Source: Planococcaceae bacterium UBA3370 | GTDB taxonomy: Bacteria > Bacillota > Bacilli > Bacillales_A > Planococcaceae | Direction: 5' to 3' | Assembly: GCA_002360295.1 (NCBI GenBank) | Contig: DEQI01000176.1 | Location: forward strand, 1,360-7,916 | Length of the DNA stretch: 6,557 bases | Shown here: positions 5,278-6,557 of the stretch, in pieces | How the letters are laid out: each line of letters opens with the position of its first letter | Position numbering within the stretch: the stretch's first letter is position 1 | The notes under the pieces: model-generated | Database searches by the model: none | Told to the model about the DNA's origin: nothing | What the model saw: the letters and a program-made list of their open reading frames with translations, nothing else | Position numbers and translations under genes: made by a program

Positions 5278-5706
5278 TTATTCCCCTCGTACCACAAGTA
5301 CATCACATTTTGCATGGCGTACAATACGTGCTGACACTGATCCCAGTACCATTTTTTCTACACGATTTAAACCTGTAGCACCAATAACGATTAAATTTAT
5401 ATCTTCTTGCTCTGTCAAAAGCACTTTAGGAGAACCTACTTCTACTTTTGCTTCTACGTTTGTTACTCCTGCTTCTAGAGCTTCTACTTTTAACTTGTCA
5501 ATTTCATTTAATCGCTCTGCTTTAATTTGTTCTCCATATTTAATGTCATATGCAGCAATTGCTCCAAATGATTGCGTATCTACTATACTAATAATTTGTA
5601 ATGTAGCCTCATGCTGTTTTGCAATTTCAACCGCTCGCTCAAAAGCAACTAATGATTGTGGTGAAAAATCAACCGCAACGGCTATCTTTTCATATCGATT
5701 ATTCAT
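5278..5706 (-). CDS. Universal stress protein, UspA family, ATP-binding type
   Basis: This 142-residue single-domain UspA protein opens with 'YEKIAVAVDFSPQS' (4-17, with the conserved Asp13) and 'AFERAVEIAKQHEATLQIISIVD' (21-43). It ends with 'DINLIVIGATGLNRVEKMVLGSVSARIVRHAKCDVLVVRG'. The nucleotide motif G-2x-G-9x-G-S is intact (G109, G112, G122, S123), so it belongs to the ATP-binding MJ0577-like class. These are cytosolic dimers linked to starvation and stress survival; the precise role is unknown. The start is supported by AAGGAGGA (5716-5723, minus strand), 9 nt upstream. It lies 69 bp after pabA/trpG on the same strand, but an extended -10 promoter in the gap and the lack of a relationship between the two proteins suggest separate transcription. 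Confidence 0.95.
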   Translation of the reverse strand: MNNRYEKIAVAVDFSPQSLVAFERAVEIAKQHEATLQIISIVDTQSFGAIAAYDIKYGEQIKAERLNEIDKLKVEALEAGVTNVEAKVEVGSPKVLLTEQEDINLIVIGATGLNRVEKMVLGSVSARIVRHAKCDVLVVRGE

Positions 5707-5735
5707 ATCAATCCATCCTCCTTAAGTTACTATTA

Positions 5736-5744
5736 ATTATAACA
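5736..5744 (-). promoter_or_regulatory. Extended -10 promoter of the usp gene
   Basis: The minus strand reads TGTTATAAT, a perfect TATAAT with the extended TG-N element. The -35 position shows no good hexamer. Transcription would start near 5729, a few bases before the strong ribosome site. Confidence 0.6.
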
Positions 5745-5761
5745 AAATAAGGTTATTTATA

Positions 5762-5773
5762 ATAGTTAACTAT
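5762..5773. promoter_or_regulatory. 12-bp palindrome, possible usp operator
   Basis: ATAGTTAACTAT is perfectly self-complementary and sits at about -33 to -44 relative to the predicted usp start, where the missing -35 should be. It begins 2 bp past the pabA/trpG stop codon. No known regulator motif is recognised. Confidence 0.35.
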
Positions 5774-5775
5774 AT

Positions 5776-6363
5776 TTATTTTGATTGTACTTGGGTCACA
5801 TTTTGTAAAAAGGATTGAATGATTTTACTTCCTGATTTTGTTCCAATGGATTCAGGATGAAATTGTAGACCGTATAGTGGATATTTTATATGCTGTATAG
5901 CCATGATTTCTCCATCATCTGCCGATTTTGCTACAATGGTAAACATATCAGATAGCGTTGCTTCTTCTATAACGAACGAATGATAACGCATCACTTCCTC
6001 ATCATCTAGCAAATCTTTTAGCAAGCCTTGGTGATTATGCTGTAGCTTACTCATTTTCCCATGGATAATATTTTTTGCTTGAATAATAGTTGCCCCAAAT
6101 GCTGCACCAATTGCTTGATGCCCAAGACATACACCTAAAATCGGGAGCTTATGATAGAAATGTTGAATTATTTCAATAATATTTCCTGCCTCACTTGGTA
6201 CTCCTGGCCCCGGTGAAATGACAATAGCATCTGGACGTAACAATTCCATATCATGAATAGTTACCTGATCATTCCGTAACACTTTCACTTCATGGCCAAA
6301 AGCGGCAATTTGGTGATATAAATTATAAGTAAACGAATCATAATTATCGATTAATACGATCAT
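5776..6363 (-). CDS. pabA: Glutamine amidotransferase subunit of aminodeoxychorismate/anthranilate synthase (PabA/TrpG)
   Basis: This 195-residue class I glutamine amidotransferase releases ammonia from glutamine for its chorismate-binding partner. The N-terminal '[15 protein letters not shown]' (5-19) and '[12 protein letters not shown]' (49-60) are diagnostic of the PabA/TrpG family. The catalytic triad is C79 in '[10 protein letters not shown]', H169 and E171 in 'GLQFHPES'; 'HGK' at 101-103 is also conserved. In Bacillales one such subunit often serves both folate (with PabB) and tryptophan (with TrpE), so the pabA symbol is a choice between pabA and trpG. The start follows GGAGGT (6370-6375, minus strand) by 6 nt and overlaps the large-subunit stop (ATGA), indicating coupled synthesis. 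Unusually, the next gene downstream is usp rather than pabC or trpD. Confidence 0.92.
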   Translation of the reverse strand: MIVLIDNYDSFTYNLYHQIAAFGHEVKVLRNDQVTIHDMELLRPDAIVISPGPGVPSEAGNIIEIIQHFYHKLPILGVCLGHQAIGAAFGATIIQAKNIIHGKMSKLQHNHQGLLKDLLDDEEVMRYHSFVIEEATLSDMFTIVAKSADDGEIMAIQHIKYPLYGLQFHPESIGTKSGSKIIQSFLQNVTQVQSK

Positions 6364-6557
6364 TTTCGTACCTCCAGCAATGCACGTGCTTTATTCAGTG
6401 TTTCTTCATACTCAGAACGCGGTACAGAATCATAGACAATACCTGCACCAGCTTGCACATATGCCTTGTGATCTTTCACAAGCATTGTCCGAATGGCAAG
6501 TGCTAAATCCATATTACCTGTCGTGGAAACATAACCAATTGCACCGGCATAAATGCC
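6360..6557 (-). CDS. C-terminal fragment of the chorismate-binding large subunit (PabB or TrpE), 5' end outside window
   Basis: The minus strand is open from the window edge to TGA at 6360-6362, giving the last 65 residues. It begins [20 protein letters not shown], continues '[43 protein letters not shown]' in effect, and ends VRK. This is the C-terminal end of the chorismate-utilising domain. 'GNMD...AIRT' and 'QAGAGIV-x-DS-P-x-x-EYEET-x-NKA' are characteristic. It forms a complex with the adjacent amidotransferase to make aminodeoxychorismate or anthranilate. The '[13 protein letters not shown]' end is common in TrpE, but PabB cannot be excluded without the N-terminal half. The stop overlaps the next start, and the pabA ribosome site lies within its last codons. 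Confidence 0.9.
   Translation of the reverse strand, partial: GIYAGAIGYVSTTGNMDLALAIRTMLVKDHKAYVQAGAGIVYDSVPRSEYEETLNKARALLEVRK

Noticed and set aside
5243..5725. 160-codon plus-strand open frame opposite usp
   Set aside because: It is exactly antisense to a clear UspA gene, has Ser/Thr-rich low-complexity content, lacks a ribosome site, and its start lies in the terminator hairpin.
1..6557. Mobile elements, phage genes, CRISPR arrays or toxin-antitoxin pairs
   Set aside because: No transposase, integrase, repeat-spacer pattern, target duplications or small paired genes were seen; all sizeable genes belong to common chromosomal families.

Overview
The window is low-GC DNA with strong AAGGAGG-type ribosome binding sites, ATGA stop/start overlaps, and gene families typical of Bacillota (DegV, an OhrR-like MarR regulator, a BsaA-like glutathione peroxidase, a YybE/YybF-like LysR/MFS pair). 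This points to a Bacillales genome. My best guess, from protein flavour only, is the Lysinibacillus/Solibacillus (Planococcaceae) neighbourhood. It looks like ordinary chromosome: I see no transposase, phage gene, CRISPR array, tRNA or rRNA.

Layout. (1) 1-704, plus strand: the C-terminal end of a DUF6115/SwrB-like protein, coupled by ATGA overlap to a small membrane-anchored protein carrying only the non-catalytic, LysM-like part of an MltG/YceG protein. (2) 726-2956: a LysR regulator (minus) divergent from a 12-TM MFS exporter (plus). A 17-bp inverted repeat containing ATC-N9-GAT lies between them, beside a strong lysR promoter. (3) 2982-3830, minus: a DegV-family fatty-acid-binding protein. 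(4) 3831-4272: a 442-bp divergent intergenic region. It is about 26% GC near degV, but holds a roughly 50% GC island (4080-4163) inside a larger set of complementary segments (4040-4193). This is the strongest unexplained signal in the window and looks like a structured RNA or a long regulatory leader. (5) 4273-5186, plus: an OhrR-like redox sensor overlapping a thioredoxin-type glutathione peroxidase, which together form a peroxide-response operon. (6) 5278-5706, minus: an ATP-binding universal stress protein with its own extended -10 promoter and an adjacent palindrome. (7) 5776-6557, minus: a chorismate-using enzyme pair, with the C-terminal end of the large subunit (PabB/TrpE) overlapping the glutamine amidotransferase subunit (PabA/TrpG). 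Neither folate nor tryptophan genes follow it.

The three convergent junctions (704/726, 2956/2982, 5186/5278) each carry a perfect 11-13 bp inverted repeat acting as, or resembling, a shared terminator. Functionally the window mixes stress defence (peroxide sensing and reduction, UspA), a regulated efflux pump, fatty-acid uptake, and the branch point of aromatic and folate synthesis. Everything is called from sequence reading alone. Promoters, operators and RNA folds are predictions by eye.
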